Made by a program: the position numbers and the translations under genes. A stretch of 64,000 nt of DNA from Apostichopus japonicus (taxonomy: Eukaryota; Echinodermata; Holothuroidea; Aspidochirotida; Stichopodidae). Below, one piece after another: positions 48,125 to 58,079 of the stretch (its first letter is position 1; every line of letters starts with the position of its first letter). The DNA lies in contig NC_092562.1 in the NCBI RefSeq assembly GCF_037975245.1, forward strand, positions 6,302,001 to 6,366,000, written 5' to 3'. Under the pieces are notes generated by a model, which saw only the letters and a program-made list of their open reading frames with translations, was not told the DNA's origin and made no database searches.

Positions 48125-51100
48125 GTAGAATATGAGACTTCAACAAGCACAGTAAGAATTATACAAAGCTGTATGTTCCAATATTTCGCCGGTTAAGGCT
48201 TTGTCAAGGAATGAGATGCAAACTACCGACTCCGTGTATATAAGTAAAAACTTTATCACCAATAAAATAAAATCAATAAAACTTCATGGTCAACCATTCG
48301 TTAATGGTCTTCGGCAGTGACCAATAATCATTTAACGAAGGATATTGTCTACCGATACGAGACGTTTAAATTTTTCTATTAGTATTATAACACTTACCTT
48401 GACCAGATGCTTTAGAAAACAGAATGAAATATGCAATTAAAGTATCAATAAATCTGAAAATTGACAAATTCAATGTTAGCATCAAAAATTAAGGTTATGG
48501 CATAACGACAAGTTGTAAAATGGATTACTCCTGTTGCGTGGGCATTGACAATACCCGGTATAGGTATCGACACGCTTCAAAGGACCACAAAGGCATGTAT
48601 ACAAGTAGTCAAATATAGAAATATTTACATTGTAGCATACATATGTTTCACGTTAAGGGGTATGACACATGCTTGCCACAGACACAGACACGCACACCCA
48701 GTCCCACACAAACATACACACAGACACAAACAGGAGAACAACAAAAGATACGGAATAACACATTATTTTATTAATTTTGTCTGATATGAAAGTAATGCAA
48801 ACATTCGCAATGCCTCTGTTTATGGTTAATACCTCTATATCTTTAGGTTAATTTAAGAAAAATATATCTTGAATCATAGCTTTTATTCGTAATTTATTGA
48901 AGGTTCCTATTTGGATACCTAAGAACATTTCAGCATAGAGGTTTAAGTAATGAGCTATATTACAATCCTTTCCAGTGTCACAATACCGAATTATCAGAAC
49001 AAAGATAACATATCCAACGACCTTATGTTGAGGACCTTTAATTATGATCAGATACGAATGCCAATGCTCGCAATTCTTACGAAGGTGAAATTGTACATGT
49101 ATTTTCAATTCTGTCATATTCGAAATAACTAAGTAAGTGGATTTTTTTTCTCGAGAAAATGCTAAAATACCTGTTGTTGACTGGAATATTGAAAAACTGT
49201 CAAACATTGTTGTTGCAGACTTGCTGGATTAAGGAGAAGTGGTGGTTCTTTCTCTTGGCTTAAACAAATATATATATAAATATACCTTGCAACAACTGTC
49301 GTGAAGTCGTAGTTCATTGGAATTTCTTTCTTTGATACTTCAGAACATTTCAATTTAAAAATTCCGGAATGTTTTTGTTAGTGGACATAATTGCATTTAA
49401 CATTTTTTGAAAATAACAAATACCTGTTGTTGACTGGGGTTGTGAAGAACTATCAAACAATGTAGTAGCAGCAGAGCTGGATAAAGGAGAAGTGGTGGTA
49501 ACTTCTGTTGGTTTAAAAAAAAAATATCTTGTAACATCCTTTAAAATCATATATTACGTTAAATTTTTAAATCGGGTTATTGTTATTGTTATTATTATAA
49601 TTATAATTATAATTATTATTATATTTTAAACCATGAATATGAATCTTGCATCATCCTTTATTAAGTCACATGCTACAAATTCTTTCTTTAATCTTTCCTG
49701 CATAGCCTGCAGTATGCAATCTGTAGATGAAAGTAATATCACTCTAGACATATCACTCTAGACACGCTTCTATGACCTTCTATGAGCTTCTATAATTTTG
49801 GGATTCTTCAACCTTCCAAACGTACTGTATCTGCAAAGTTTCCATTTTAAGGACCATTGATTTAATACAATGATAAAGGAACATAACTATATATTAACCA
49901 GTGCCGCTCTTAAGTGTTTCTTATTTGAGATTCTCACTGAATCCTTATTAAGGGCGATATACTACACGATTATATACTACACGATTATGCTGACATTATA
50001 GTAACCACACACCACATCGGAGTCCTGTGACGCCCTCAGGACAGATGCAATGCAGCGGGTTGTTCACACATGTCCCTCCATTTTCGCAATATTTCCCAGA
50101 TCCACACAAATCTGCATGAAAAGAACAAAGAATAGAGAGTTAACTGTTTAGCACAATAACATAAATATGGACTTATGAGCAATTACACTGTCTTTCATTT
50201 ATACCAAAAGTAGGCTCGTGATGGTTCCAGTGTCCGATAAATATGGAAGTCACCACACGATATTTCTATACTAGTTTCAGCTCCTTTTAATGTTAAGTCT
50301 TGTAGGGCCTCTTGGAAGTTTCCCTGTAGCCCTGAATCATCCATGTTCAAAGTTGACTCTCTTGTTTGTCACAGTCCAATTTATGGAATAACGAAACCCT
50401 AAAAGTCTTCAGCGACAGTACATTTCCAGACATTTCTAGATAACACGACCTGTTCATGTCTTAAGATACAAAGTTGTTTAATGTTTATTTCACTAGTAAA
50501 ATTAACTATTGACAAATGGTAATACGTTAAAGGTTTTGCCTTGATAGCATTATGGCACCTATTTTGTTCCCATAACAGATCTTTCTACTTTGATATATCA
50601 TCCGAAACAGCTTTTGCGTACTTTGATATTCGCAATGGTCTCTAGCTATAACCGAATTTACGATATTTATGTTTGCTTCTTTCATCTATAGATTGACCTC
50701 TCCATATCTACCCAGGGCCTCCTCACGTTACTATAATTGAAAACATCCACCCGATACACACAGAGAACACAGTTACTGCTGTAATTCTTAAAGTTTTGTA
50801 CCGCAGTTAAAACTGGATCGTGCTATAAATCGATAGCATGTGCTATTAGGATTACATTAAGAACTGAGGATATGTGTAATTCCAACAAATCCAGTTGTTG
50901 GGATTTATTGGGATGACACATATCCTCAGTTCTTACTGTAAACCTAATAGCACATACTACCGATTTGTCAGATTTTTCAGCACGATCCAGTATTTACTGT
51001 GGTACAATACTTTAAGATTTACAGTAGTTACTGTAATCTATGTGTGAAACGGCTGAAACATCTGAATCTATATGTCAATGTATCAACTGAAATGTGTAAA

Positions 51101-51279
51101 TGACATGAATCACGACGTATTACGAGAGTCTGTGATCGAGCTAAAAAATACTGTAGTATACTCCGCCATTGCCACAACAAAACTCTCAAAATAGTGCACT
51201 TACCTACAATTTGGCCGGATACACATTGGTAAACAAGGAGACATAAGAACGGGAGGTAACATGCTTTCCGCGATTTCAT
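31625..51279 (-). CDS. Gene B: paralogous EGF / mucin-array / double Ly6 / FN3 receptor with ITIM-like tail
   Basis: Complete candidate paralogue of gene A. Exons in transcript order: signal peptide 51204-51279; EGF 50013-50111; about 25 mucin-like exons between 49504 and 38661; Ly6-a 37214-37330 and 36801-36965; stalk 36435-36584; Ly6-b 36019-36135 and 35607-35771; FN3-like 34112-34396; transmembrane 33194-33327; cytoplasmic tail 31625-31672. A possible alternative terminal exon is 35063-35283. Phases are 1-1 throughout the ectodomain and 0 after the transmembrane exon. The predicted protein is about 1,100 residues, roughly half of gene A because the array is shorter. One array exon (49171-49251) has an in-frame TAA, and one unit is split by a 3.5-kb TIR element at 43858. 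Expression and true exon use need cDNA. Confidence 0.75.
32490..32552. repeat. (TA)n(TG)n(TA)n microsatellite
   Basis: Compound dinucleotide repeat in the last intron of gene B. Confidence 0.9.
32866..33028. mobile_element. Fragment with hAT-like terminus in the last intron of gene B
   Basis: The sequence from CAGTGGCGGAGCGTCC, with the inner complementary pair GTCAGGGAGGCGGATG / GCCCCCTGAC, is absent from the aligned position in copy A (about 150-260). The start resembles the CAGNGGCGG termini of hAT elements. No matching right end or target duplication could be confirmed. Confidence 0.4.
33194..33327 (-). CDS. Gene B transmembrane exon
   Basis: 134 bp, phase 1 in and phase 0 out, with the same acceptor (TTTATCTCAG) and donor (GTAAGA) as gene A. 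It encodes NSQAGGGS, a hydrophobic helix with core IATIAISLVLIIIVV, and NQHKNKKLRQ. The basic residues after the helix set the C-terminus inside the cell. Differences from gene A are conservative within the helix. It is followed by the tail exon at 31625-31672. Confidence 0.85.
34112..34396 (-). CDS. Gene B fibronectin type III-like exon
   Basis: A 285-bp phase 1-1 exon, equivalent to 1375-1659 in gene A. The acceptor TTCAATTTCAG precedes VTTILVFQST; the donor GTAAGA follows HLESG. Strand-like segments FTLSWYVGG, GLFVQVQYHG and VTAVRVIAIDRSGNE are conserved, with only a handful of substitutions, including loss of two Asp before NPIEG. This single module sits next to the membrane. Confidence 0.65.
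35063..35283 (-). CDS. Gene B counterpart of the alternative last exon, tail frame altered
   Basis: It has the same acceptor and start (ETTIITDSSPNL) as gene A 2510-2646, and the hydrophobic stretch IFLILLLSAEIIFHVIF. A single extra T in a T-run near 35150 shifts the frame past the gene A stop, so about 26 more residues, partly charged (FRVEVWKYEQKQA), follow before the stop at 35063. A GPI signal should end in the hydrophobic run, so this version is probably not a GPI signal; it could be an odd transmembrane end or a dead exon. Confidence 0.4.
35607..36135 (-). CDS. Gene B second Ly6/uPAR-like domain (exons 36019-36135 and 35607-35771)
   Basis: Exons of 117 and 165 bp, phase 1-1, with acceptors GCAG and GGCAG and donors GTACAT and GTAAGA. 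The opening TLTCFACSGKDC and closing CFCDYSFCNN are conserved. The first exon ends differently from gene A (NIQVFDE region), so this finger has diverged. All cysteines of the gene A domain are present. Confidence 0.8.
36435..36584 (-). CDS. Gene B Ser/Thr/Pro stalk exon
   Basis: 150 bp, phase 1-1, equivalent to 3801-3950. It begins ETTVITDSSPNLPSTSS and includes VVSTTTMNSLQTTTF. Likely an O-glycosylated spacer between the Ly6 domains. Confidence 0.7.
36801..37330 (-). CDS. Gene B first Ly6/uPAR-like domain (exons 37214-37330 and 36801-36965)
   Basis: 117-bp and 165-bp phase 1-1 exons. Starts with ALTCFACSGKDC and closes with CFCDYSFCNN; cysteine pattern as in gene A. The second exon has more substitutions than its neighbours (STDKLNADPCVKSEDYV), so the two Ly6 copies of gene B differ from each other more than those of gene A. 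Confidence 0.8.
37380..38506. other. Intron between the Ly6-a exon and the array, gene B
   Basis: Counterpart of 4860-6180. Contains the decayed unit at 38105-38160 and otherwise AT-rich unique sequence. A truncated unit at 38507-38550 runs from its donor directly into spacer (TGTAGTCCATTAAAATTTC). Confidence 0.6.
43907..44093. repeat. Foldback inverted repeat
   Basis: CTGGCAGCAATTCTGCCAAC at about 43907 is mirrored by GTTGGCAGAATTGTCGCCAG at about 44074, with AT-rich sequence rich in TTACTGTAAA between. It looks like a small MITE within the left end of the 3.5-kb element. Confidence 0.6.
44389..47186 (-). CDS. Candidate two-exon gene inside the TIR element (exons 46961-47186 and 44389-44525)
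   Basis: Exon 1 runs from ATG at 47186 (MAAPGVQISACALQYEAVRF ...) to donor GTGAGA below 46961, phase 1. It has several cysteines (SDTCVTFFSDKMCNVDCYRE) and ends QKGLLLLLQAVG. The last exon has acceptor GTTACTTTCAG, phase 1, and reads DVCSTPTQTEATRRKQRRGE to a stop at 44389; the stop overlaps an AATAAA signal. Phases match, giving about 120 residues. I recognise no family. It may be a captured host gene fragment, a transposon gene, or chance. No middle exon was identified in the 2.4-kb intron. Confidence 0.35.
45010..46060. repeat. Degenerate tandem repeat with TGACCTTTGACCTCC core
   Basis: Recurring blocks near 45030, 45165, 45265, 45425 and 45735 share GACCTC...AAATGACCTTTGACCTCCA then a motif like AGGCTTCTTGTACTCAAT and TTATCATGTTTACAAG. 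Period is irregular, roughly 100-300 bp. Such blocks occur as dispersed repeats in many marine invertebrate genomes; this comes from memory. Not coding. Confidence 0.55.
48050..48121. repeat. (TA)n microsatellite
   Basis: Pure TA repeat in an intron of the gene B array. Confidence 0.9.
48122..48245 (-). mobile_element. Probable 3' end of a Penelope-like element
   Basis: On the minus strand, TTGACAAAGCCTTAACCGGC then GAAATATTGGAACATACAGC resembles the 3' UTR that follows the GIY-YIG domain in Penelope-like elements (compare GAGCCGTGTTAACGCTCGAA at 30382). Only the tail is present, next to a TA tract, which is a common insertion site. Confidence 0.45.
50013..50111 (-). CDS. Gene B EGF-like exon
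   Basis: A 99-bp, 33-codon phase 1-1 exon, one codon shorter than in gene A. Acceptor TTTTCATGCAG; donor GTGTGT as in gene A. Reads DLCGSGKYCENGGTC ... NPLHCICPEGVTG with a final RC. Six cysteines are kept while the first loop (GSGKY versus RIDPDI) is fully changed, the most diverged part of the pair outside the array. Confidence 0.8.
50757..51046. mobile_element. Foldback MITE in intron 1 of gene B
   Basis: Counterpart of 24227-24516, with the same arms and loop and a few substitutions. Presence in both genes dates the insertion before the duplication. Confidence 0.7.
51204..51279 (-). CDS. Gene B signal-peptide exon with start codon
   Basis: 76 bp from ATG at 51279 to donor GTAAGT below 51204, phase 1. 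Identical to gene A over MKSRKACYLPFLCLLVYQCV and SGQI, differing at the last full residue (V for I). Such conservation beside a fast-changing array suggests selection on secretion. Confidence 0.85.
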
Positions 51280-52739
51280 TCTTCTGAATCGAACTTACTG
51301 AGTTTAAGAGAGAAGACTATTGAATCCTTGTGGATGTGAATCTCCTTTTAGTTTGTTATAATGGTGTAAAGATATTATGGAACTTACAACATCGAACTAT
51401 GACAACCTACGCATACATTGGGGGAGTTTTCATTACAACTATCAATACTATCCATAGTACTATCCCATCTTGAGCTTTCATTTGACAAAAGAAAAGATCT
51501 TCATGGTTTACTGCACACAATTATATGCGTGGTTAACGATAATTGTTCGGAACACAGCCATATCATATGTATAGATATACACTGTTTTCTTTGAACGTGG
51601 TTGAAAGGAATAAGCGCCCACTCAACCTATTTTTATTTTTTTTTTTGTATTTGGTTGAATTTGTATTGGTTTACCTTCTGATTTTACACTGTTACTGTAC
51701 TTAGTTGAATGCACTTTGTCCCAACCATTGTTCTGTCTTGGAAGAGCAATGTTTGATATTTGACATCTCTAGAGGTCCTCGTGTGGCACTATCGGGCTTT
51801 CTCTGTTAAAAACAAAGTTACGTTTGAATTCCTTATTTTAATGGGTTATCGAGGCAGAACTTTAATAACTGTACTGCTACTTCTTTTACCATTTATCGGC
51901 TCAAAGTCATGTTTGTAAGACATATTGGATGGGTGAAAGGGCGAAGACAATAGCTGTGAATTTGTATACAATAACAATAAGTATATAAAATTAAACATAT
52001 AAGTGAGTGTATAATATCTCACCCTACCTACTGTTCCCACACAGGGTTCCTAGATAATAGTTGTTGTTCGTTTGGACTCACGTTACTTTAAGTATTGTTT
52101 GTAAAACTGTGAGGTTGAATCCCGGAAAGAATTGTGCAACAAAATGTTTTTTTAAAGATTTCGTCGTTAAACGTAGAATACGTAGAACTCCAGTGAAATA
52201 TGCAGCGAATAAGTGAACTAAATTAATCTTTTCATAAAATGTTTGGCATTCACGTTTGAGGGTGACCTGTTTTATTTCTATGTTACCAGTTTGAGTAACA
52301 CATAATGACATTCCTGCTCAGAGGCATTTACTACCAATTGGTTTTATTGGGCCCGACTTCCGATTGTAGGGCCCATTTAATGATTGAAATGGGCCTTCAA
52401 CATTGCATGGGCCACTTGAAGAACGTTATCGAACAGGCCGCTTTATAACTGCTGTTGGTGGGGCCGACGGCCTAGATAGATGAATAAGCTACATACACAA
52501 AACCTACACATCGCTAGACCACCGATAACCATTCTCCACAAACCTTGAAGGTTGCCATTGTTGACATCAATCAAGTTGAAATTTAAAAGAATCTAACTTC
52601 ATTTGCGGGCTCATTTCCTATTCATTTTTGATGACTTGCAGTGTTTCAGCGCAGAAGTACATGCAAGTTGTCACTACTGCGTAGTGTAGTTTAACCATCG
52701 ATCTTTTGCCAACTGTTAAGGAAATCATAGCTGTCCTCT

Positions 52740-52960
52740 ATTTCCCGCTCGAAGTTGAAGCAGAGAGCTCTGAAGCAGATGAGATTAGCAAAAGTGACGG
52801 AGAAGACATCGATGAAGACGAGTTCCCCACGCAGAAGATATTCAGCCCTACAAGTTTGAGCCAGAAACATATGAATATGAGTTGATAGAGACGAAGCTGA
52901 AGGAGATGGCAATGACGCAATACCCAATCGTTTGGAGAATTTGTACTGGTACGTACCAAA
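52740..52960 (+). pseudogene. Relic of an acidic protein-coding exon (copy B)
   Basis: Frames on the plus strand contain an acidic run (SDGEDIDEDEF), QPYKFEPETYEYELIE in a second frame, and RDEAEGDGNDAIPNRLENLY in a third, next to a donor-like TG|GTACGT. The pieces fit one ancestral exon broken by small indels. QPYxFEPE followed by RLEN.YW recalls the region before the Cys cluster in P2X7-like C-terminal-domain proteins, from memory only. Copy A has a worse-preserved version at 26380. Confidence 0.25.
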
Positions 52961-53202
52961 CGATACAGTATTAACTCGATATGTAGGTCTCATCGCTTTC
53001 TCTAATCTTTTGCAATACGTTGAGTTATGAGTTCCTCCCAAACTTGATTATCAAGCTTTTGCAATAGACAATCTGCACTGATTACCATTTCGACATAAAT
53101 TGTTTCCTGCTCGATCGACGTAACATGCGTTGGTACTAGTTATGCTACGTTAGCTAAACAACTGTGTTTCATTGACTTGTACTACTACTAGGCTATTACT
53201 GT

Positions 53203-53523
53203 GTACGTTCATAGTCATACATGTACATTGGGTAGGCCATGGTTCCAGGCCAAAAAAGGACACTATGAAGAGATTGTGTCATTTGATGACGGCTATACTA
53301 CAAACTATGTAGATAGAGCATTTAAACGGTCAGAACATGCCCTGAATAACCAACATTTGTACGTTCATAGTCATACATGTACATTGGGATGGCCATGGTT
53401 CCAGGCCAAAAAAAAAGACACTATGAATAGATTGTGGCATTTGATGACGGCTATTCTACAAACTATGTATATAGATAAAGCATTAGAACGGTCAGGACAT
53501 GCCCTGAATAACCAACATTTGAA
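53203..53523 (+). repeat. Tandem duplication of a 155-bp unit
   Basis: TACGTTCATAGTCATACATG starts at 53203 and again near 53358; both copies continue through GGCCATGGTTCCAGGCCAAA to CCTGAATAACCAACATTTG. The repeat is open on the plus strand (PWFQAKKGHYEE ... HALNNQHL). The source protein is not recognised; a transposon origin is possible. Confidence 0.75.
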
Positions 53524-53935
53524 AGAAAAAAGTTAGGTGGATTTTCATTACACTGTAGCTTGTAAATGGAAAGAACAATTTTAGGCTTCCTCGATCTTGT
53601 CAGCCGTTCCTTTGTTGTGATTTTTTTGCATCTCAGTTAACTAAGACTGCATGATGAGGGGATTTACTTCCAATTAATCCTCCATTAAATGATATTTCTT
53701 AATACAAAATACAACTGTCACTGTACGACTTGAAAGAATGCAATTCGCTCTATGGATAATTTTGGAATCGATGGGATATTTCGTATGAGCCTTTTCTTGT
53801 TATTACACATGCATTTAATTTGTTTCCTTAAACATATCCAATGGAAAAGACGGACAGAAAAGAAGGAGTATGTTACAGTAGGTCAATTACTAGAATTATT
53901 TGATGTTTTTAGATAAATCGGAACTTGTCAAGTAA

Positions 53936-54870
53936 ATGTATCGGAAGTTGCTGCAATGTGAAGATATATATGTCAAAATTAATTTAATATATATTTTGTA
54001 TTTTTCTGTGACAGTATCAAGAAAAAAGAGATTGTGTAATAAGTTACTAGTTGTAAGTCTAGAACTATATAGACCTATTAGTCTCCTTAAAATTGACTAC
54101 AAGATAGGAGCAACAGTATTGGCTAACCGGTTAAAACGGGTCGTCGACAATACTGTTGGGGATAACCAGACTGGTTTTACGAAAATAAGTTTATTGTGGA
54201 AAACATTCTTTTTGTGCTGGACCTGATCGATCACATTACCACAAATAACATTCCGGGTCTTCTGTTTTTTATTGATTTTGAAAAAGCTTTTGATTGTATC
54301 GATTGGAATTTTATTGACTACACTCTTATTTATTTCAACTTTGGGAACAGTTTTCGATGGTGGGTCAAAACACTCTCACTCTATACTTGCAGTTTTTCCT
54401 GTTTTCTAAAAAATGGTAATTCGACAGGTTTCTTCTCTATTCAGAGAGGAGTAAGGCAAGGTTGTCCCCTTAGCCCGTACCTCTTTATTCTATGTGCAGA
54501 TATTTTAGCTAGAACAAATATTTTTGACTCAATCAAGCTTGGTGATCAAAATATTTGGCCGGGAAATTAAAGTACTGCAGTATGCCGACCCCTATCTTCT
54601 TAGAGGGTACCCGCAACAGCACTGTTAAGGTGCTGAATACCTTAGAGAATTTTTGAATAGCATCAGGTCTCAAAATTAATTTCAACAAGTCCAAGTTTCT
54701 TTCCCTGGGTCTTTTCATTTCAAATAATCCAGCTCATGTCAGTGAATTTAATATTTTGATTACTAACGCTCCCATTAGGTATCTCTGTATCAACTTTACT
54801 CACAATGGTGACGATCTCTTTCGCTTAAACTATGAGCAGTTTAGAAAACGGTGTCGAGGAACAACAAGAT
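53936..54870 (+). mobile_element. L1/Tx1-type LINE reverse transcriptase, 5' part, degenerate
   Basis: Reverse-transcriptase blocks on the plus strand: YRPISLLKIDYKIGATVLAN, LKRVVDNTVGDNQTGF, a frameshift near 54195, then LLFFIDFEKAFDCIDWNF and GVRQGCPLSPYLFILCADIL. After about 54575 the frame is lost. The catalytic YADD block is only a trace (QYADPY near 54578). The element is cut by the LINE at 54887-56945 and its C-terminal part may resume at 57050. Confidence 0.75.
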
Positions 54871-54886
54871 CACCCTGTCAATATTA

Positions 54887-56945
54887 AGTAAAATTTATAT
54901 AGCGCATAATCAGCAAAGCTGCTCAAAGCGCTTTACAAATGTAAAACCTAAAAACAAATAGTAACAAAAACCAAAATATTAAATATATAGAACCAATAAG
55001 GCAAGAAAAATGTAAAGGCCAAAAGCAACAAAATGAAAAACACACGTACTAAACGATACTAAAAACTAAAACGCATATAGTCCGAAACAATTTCAGAAGT
55101 ATGTTAAAGTAAAATAGATTAAATCATAGTCTATGTTTAAGTATAAATAAGTATGAGAAACTATAGTACAGTAAGACAATTTTTGTAAATGCCTAAAACA
55201 GATAGTAATAAACAATCAATACTAAACGATAAAAAATAGAACCCTAAACGTAGTAAATAAATACCAAAAATAAATTATAAAAAAATGTTAAGAATTAAGT
55301 AAGTAGTTCCAAATCTATGCATAATAAAAGTTAAAACACAGTCTATTACACAGTAAAAGCTAGTCAGCGAGTCACTCTAAAATAATATGTTTTCAAAGCA
55401 GTTTTAAAAGTGGTAAGAGAACTGCATACACGCACAGAGTTCGGTAAGGAATTCCATAATCTGGGAGCGCTGACTGAGAAGGCTCTGTCGCCGGTCTTGT
55501 ATCTTGCTCTCTTCTTCTTGAGCAATTCTTGTGATGATGACCGTATGGTTCTGCTAGGTTTGTACGGTGTAAGGAGACAAGACAGGTAGTAGGGTGCGAG
55601 ACCGTGCAGAGCTTTGTAAGAGAGTCTAGGTTAATTTTAAACTTCACTCGAAAATCTATTGGTAGCCAATGCAGTGATTCCAGTAGTGGTGTGACATGGT
55701 CTCTTTTTCTTTTCTTACACACTATACGAGCAGCATTTTTTTTAACCATTTCCAGCTTGCGAGTTGTAGAGATGGGGAGTCCAAACAGCAGGCTATTTAC
55801 ATAATCCAGACGGGACGTGATGATAGCGTTGACCAATGTAGCAGTGGCATCACGAGTCAGGAATGGGCGGATATGTGATATCTGGCGGAGATGCTAGTAG
55901 CACGTCCTAACAACACTGTTAATAATGGGAATCATGCCTAATTCTGAGTCTAAAACAGCTCCTCTGTTACGGGCTGATACACTTGCAGCAATCTTTGTAG
56001 TTCCTATCGTAATTTTTGTGATGTTTGACAGAAGCTTCTTTGTACTTCTTTTACAGATAATTATAAATTCGGTTTTAGCATCATTCAATTTTAGATGGTT
56101 GTCTGTCATCCATTCTCGTATTTCTGAGATCGCACTCTCCAGTCGACGTAGCACAGTATCCGCATCCTTTGGATCACATGAAACATATAACTGTGTGTCG
56201 TCAGCATATATGTTAATTCCGTGTTTCTCTACAATTGCGAACATTGGAGATGTATACAATGGATACATGTATGGGCCCAATACAGAAGTCCTTACTAGCT
56301 GAAGACTTGACATTTATTTCAACTCACTGGGTACGTTGTTTCAAATAAGACACAAGCCAAGAATGGGCGGTACTTGTGACTGTAAACGATTCAGTAATAT
56401 GTTGTAGTAACAGATCTTGATTTATAGTGTCAAACGCTGCACTTTGATCAAGCATCACTAAGAACACGCAATGATTTCTGTCCAAGGCACATTGTAAGTC
56501 ATTGGTTATTTTAACAAGTGCAGTCTCAGTACTGTGATGCTTCCTGTATGCTGACTGATTTTGTTCATACAAGATAGTGACATACAAGTCATTCCGCTCC
56601 ATATGTTCATATAGTTGCCTCACAACCACTTTCTCAACTAGCTTAGACACGTAAGGAAAATTGCTGACCGGTCGGTAGTTCTTGTAATCCCCGCGATCGA
56701 GCGTGGGTTTCTTAACAATTGGTGTAACAGAGGCAGACTTAAGCGACAGAGGAACACATGATGACCCAAGAGATATATTCACTAGGCGAGTGAGTATGGG
56801 AAGTATACAGTCTAGTATTTCCTTTAATAGAGATGTAGGTATTGGGTCTAAGCTGCTCGTCTTGGAATTGCCAGACATGATAATCTTTCTCACCTCTTCG
56901 TCCGTCTAGCAATTGTAAATTGTCTAGCAATTGTAAATTGTCACA
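54887..56945 (-). mobile_element. CR1/L2-type LINE, 5'-truncated, nested in another LINE
   Basis: The minus strand encodes reverse-transcriptase blocks in order: SSLDPIPTSLLKEILD, NYRPVSNFPYVSKLVEKVV, QSAYRKHHSTETALVK, LDQSAAFDTINQDLLL (56893 to 56324); then, after a frameshift, SVLGPYMYPLYTSP and YADDTQLYVSCD (56313 to 55894); then ITSRLDYVNSLLFGLP and VTPLLESLHWLPIDFRVKFK (55836 to 55393). SVLGP, YADDTQLY and SRLDY..SLL are typical of the CR1/L2 group. The 3' UTR ends near 54887 with AAGCGCTTTGAGCAGC and ATGCGCTATATAAATTTTAC. A TCTAGCAATTGTAAATTG duplication abuts the 5' end (56908-56945). Frameshifts make it inactive. Confidence 0.8.
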
Positions 56946-57049
56946 AGTGGACTATCCTCGCCTTATAGACTGTATTTCACTCCCACCTAAAGCCTGCTGT
57001 AAATGGAGCATTACTTTGACTTCTCTCATGACGATTGGTTAGTTATATC

Positions 57050-57540
57050 TTAGGTGCCTCCCCGTACGCTTTCTGAAGCAAAAATACAATATTTCCAATT
57101 CAGATTCTTACACCGCATCTTAGGAACCAAACTGCTTTTAAATTTAATGAAAATATCGGCTTCTCCGCTCAGTACATTTTGTAATACTGAAGAGGAAACT
57201 ATTGAGCATTTATTCTGGTCCTGTCATGTGACGTCTAATTTCCTTTTAGATTCCAAACAGAAATTATTTGGTAGACAGTCTATCTGCTCAAAATAAGATA
57301 TTTTCTTCGGTAAACTGGTAACAGGTTACGACCCATTGAATTTTGTTATCCTTCACATCACATACTTTATCTTCAACTGTAAACAAAACAATGTTAAGCC
57401 TGACTGTGACAATTTCTTCTATAAAATGAAATTCATTCTTAACGTTTAGAAGCACATTGCCTCGAAGCGAAACTCTACTAGCTCTGCTCGTAGAAAATAC
57501 ATGGCATTAAGGACTTGTTTTCTCATTCAATCAATGAACT
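57050..57540 (+). mobile_element. L1/Tx1-type LINE, C-terminal part
   Basis: Plus strand, from 57054: KIQYFQFRFLHRILGTKLLL then SPLSTFCNTEEETIEHLFWS and CHVTSNF. The C.FC..EEETIEHLFW.C motif is the conserved Zn-knuckle-like C-terminus of L1/Tx1-type ORF2. It probably belongs to the same element as 53936-54870, separated by the nested LINE. Frame ends at 57296 with decayed sequence after it. Confidence 0.7.
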
Positions 57541-57654
57541 TTGCAACTCTTGACTTTACCTCTGCTTTTCATTGACCTTACTGTTACATTGATGTAGTAG
57601 CATTGACAATCTCTGCTGTTTTTCGCTGGTTTATTCCTCACTGTGCTTTGTTTT

Positions 57655-57790
57655 ACTTGTGTGTGGGTGTTTATGTTCGTACGTACGTGTTTGTATGCAT
57701 GTGTGTCTCTGTATTTGTACCTTTGTATGTGCATGTGTGGGTATTTGTATGTGTTTATGTACCTTTTGCACGTGTGTAAGCGTGAGTTTC
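57655..57790. repeat. TG-rich simple sequence
   Basis: Degenerate (TG)n with GTACGTACGTG and TGTGTG runs; the Cys/Val/Cys-rich reading frame across it is an artefact. Confidence 0.7.
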
Positions 57791-58079
57791 GTATTCACTG
57801 AAGGTTTGTTTTTCTGGATGTGTATACATAAATTTCGGTATAAGAGGAGAAGAAGAAATACTCAATTCAGAATCAATTTTTGCATTATGTTAATAATTCC
57901 TTTGTATCATTCAAATGACATACCTATGTCGTTATCAGAACTCTAAATATAATCGATGTACCATATACATGTTTAATAATCGTGAATAAATGAGATGGAA
58001 AAAATAATAATAATAATAATAACATTAAGTTAAAAAGAAACAAATGTTCGTTTCATGACACCAAAAAGGACCTTTCCTT

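Larger units (their letters stand above)
38661..49504 (-). repeat. Gene B mucin-like exon array: 25 full-length exons
   Basis: Same unit plan as gene A. Exons (lower coordinates): 38661, 38915 (78 bp, one codon shorter), 39144, 39392, 39646, 39894, 40142, 40390, 40623, 40856, 41104, 41358, 41608, 41858, 42108, 42358, 42608, 42841, 43092, 43342, 43596, then after the 3.5-kb insertion 47473, 47724, 49171 and 49424. Most encode ERTTTSPL ... SSAATTLFGSSSQSQTTT; here LFGSS replaces LFDSS of gene A in most units. Block duplications are visible at 1712 bp (39144 to 40856, 39392 to 41104) and 2218 bp (40390 to 42608, 40623 to 42841). The exon at 49171 carries an in-frame TAA. The four units right of the insertion are more diverged and widely spaced. 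One further unit is split at 43856/47353. Confidence 0.85.
32718..52880. repeat. Segmental duplication, copy B
   Basis: This is the right member of the tandem duplication, in the same orientation as copy A. All extracellular-domain exons of gene A have counterparts here with identical lengths and phases, except the EGF exon (99 versus 102 bp). Private features are the 3.5-kb insertion at 43858-47352, a TA tract at 48050-48121, a hAT-end-like fragment near 32866, and a much shorter exon array. Similarity to copy A fades near 52880. The left boundary is set by where copy A runs off the window, so the duplicon may extend further left. Confidence 0.85.
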
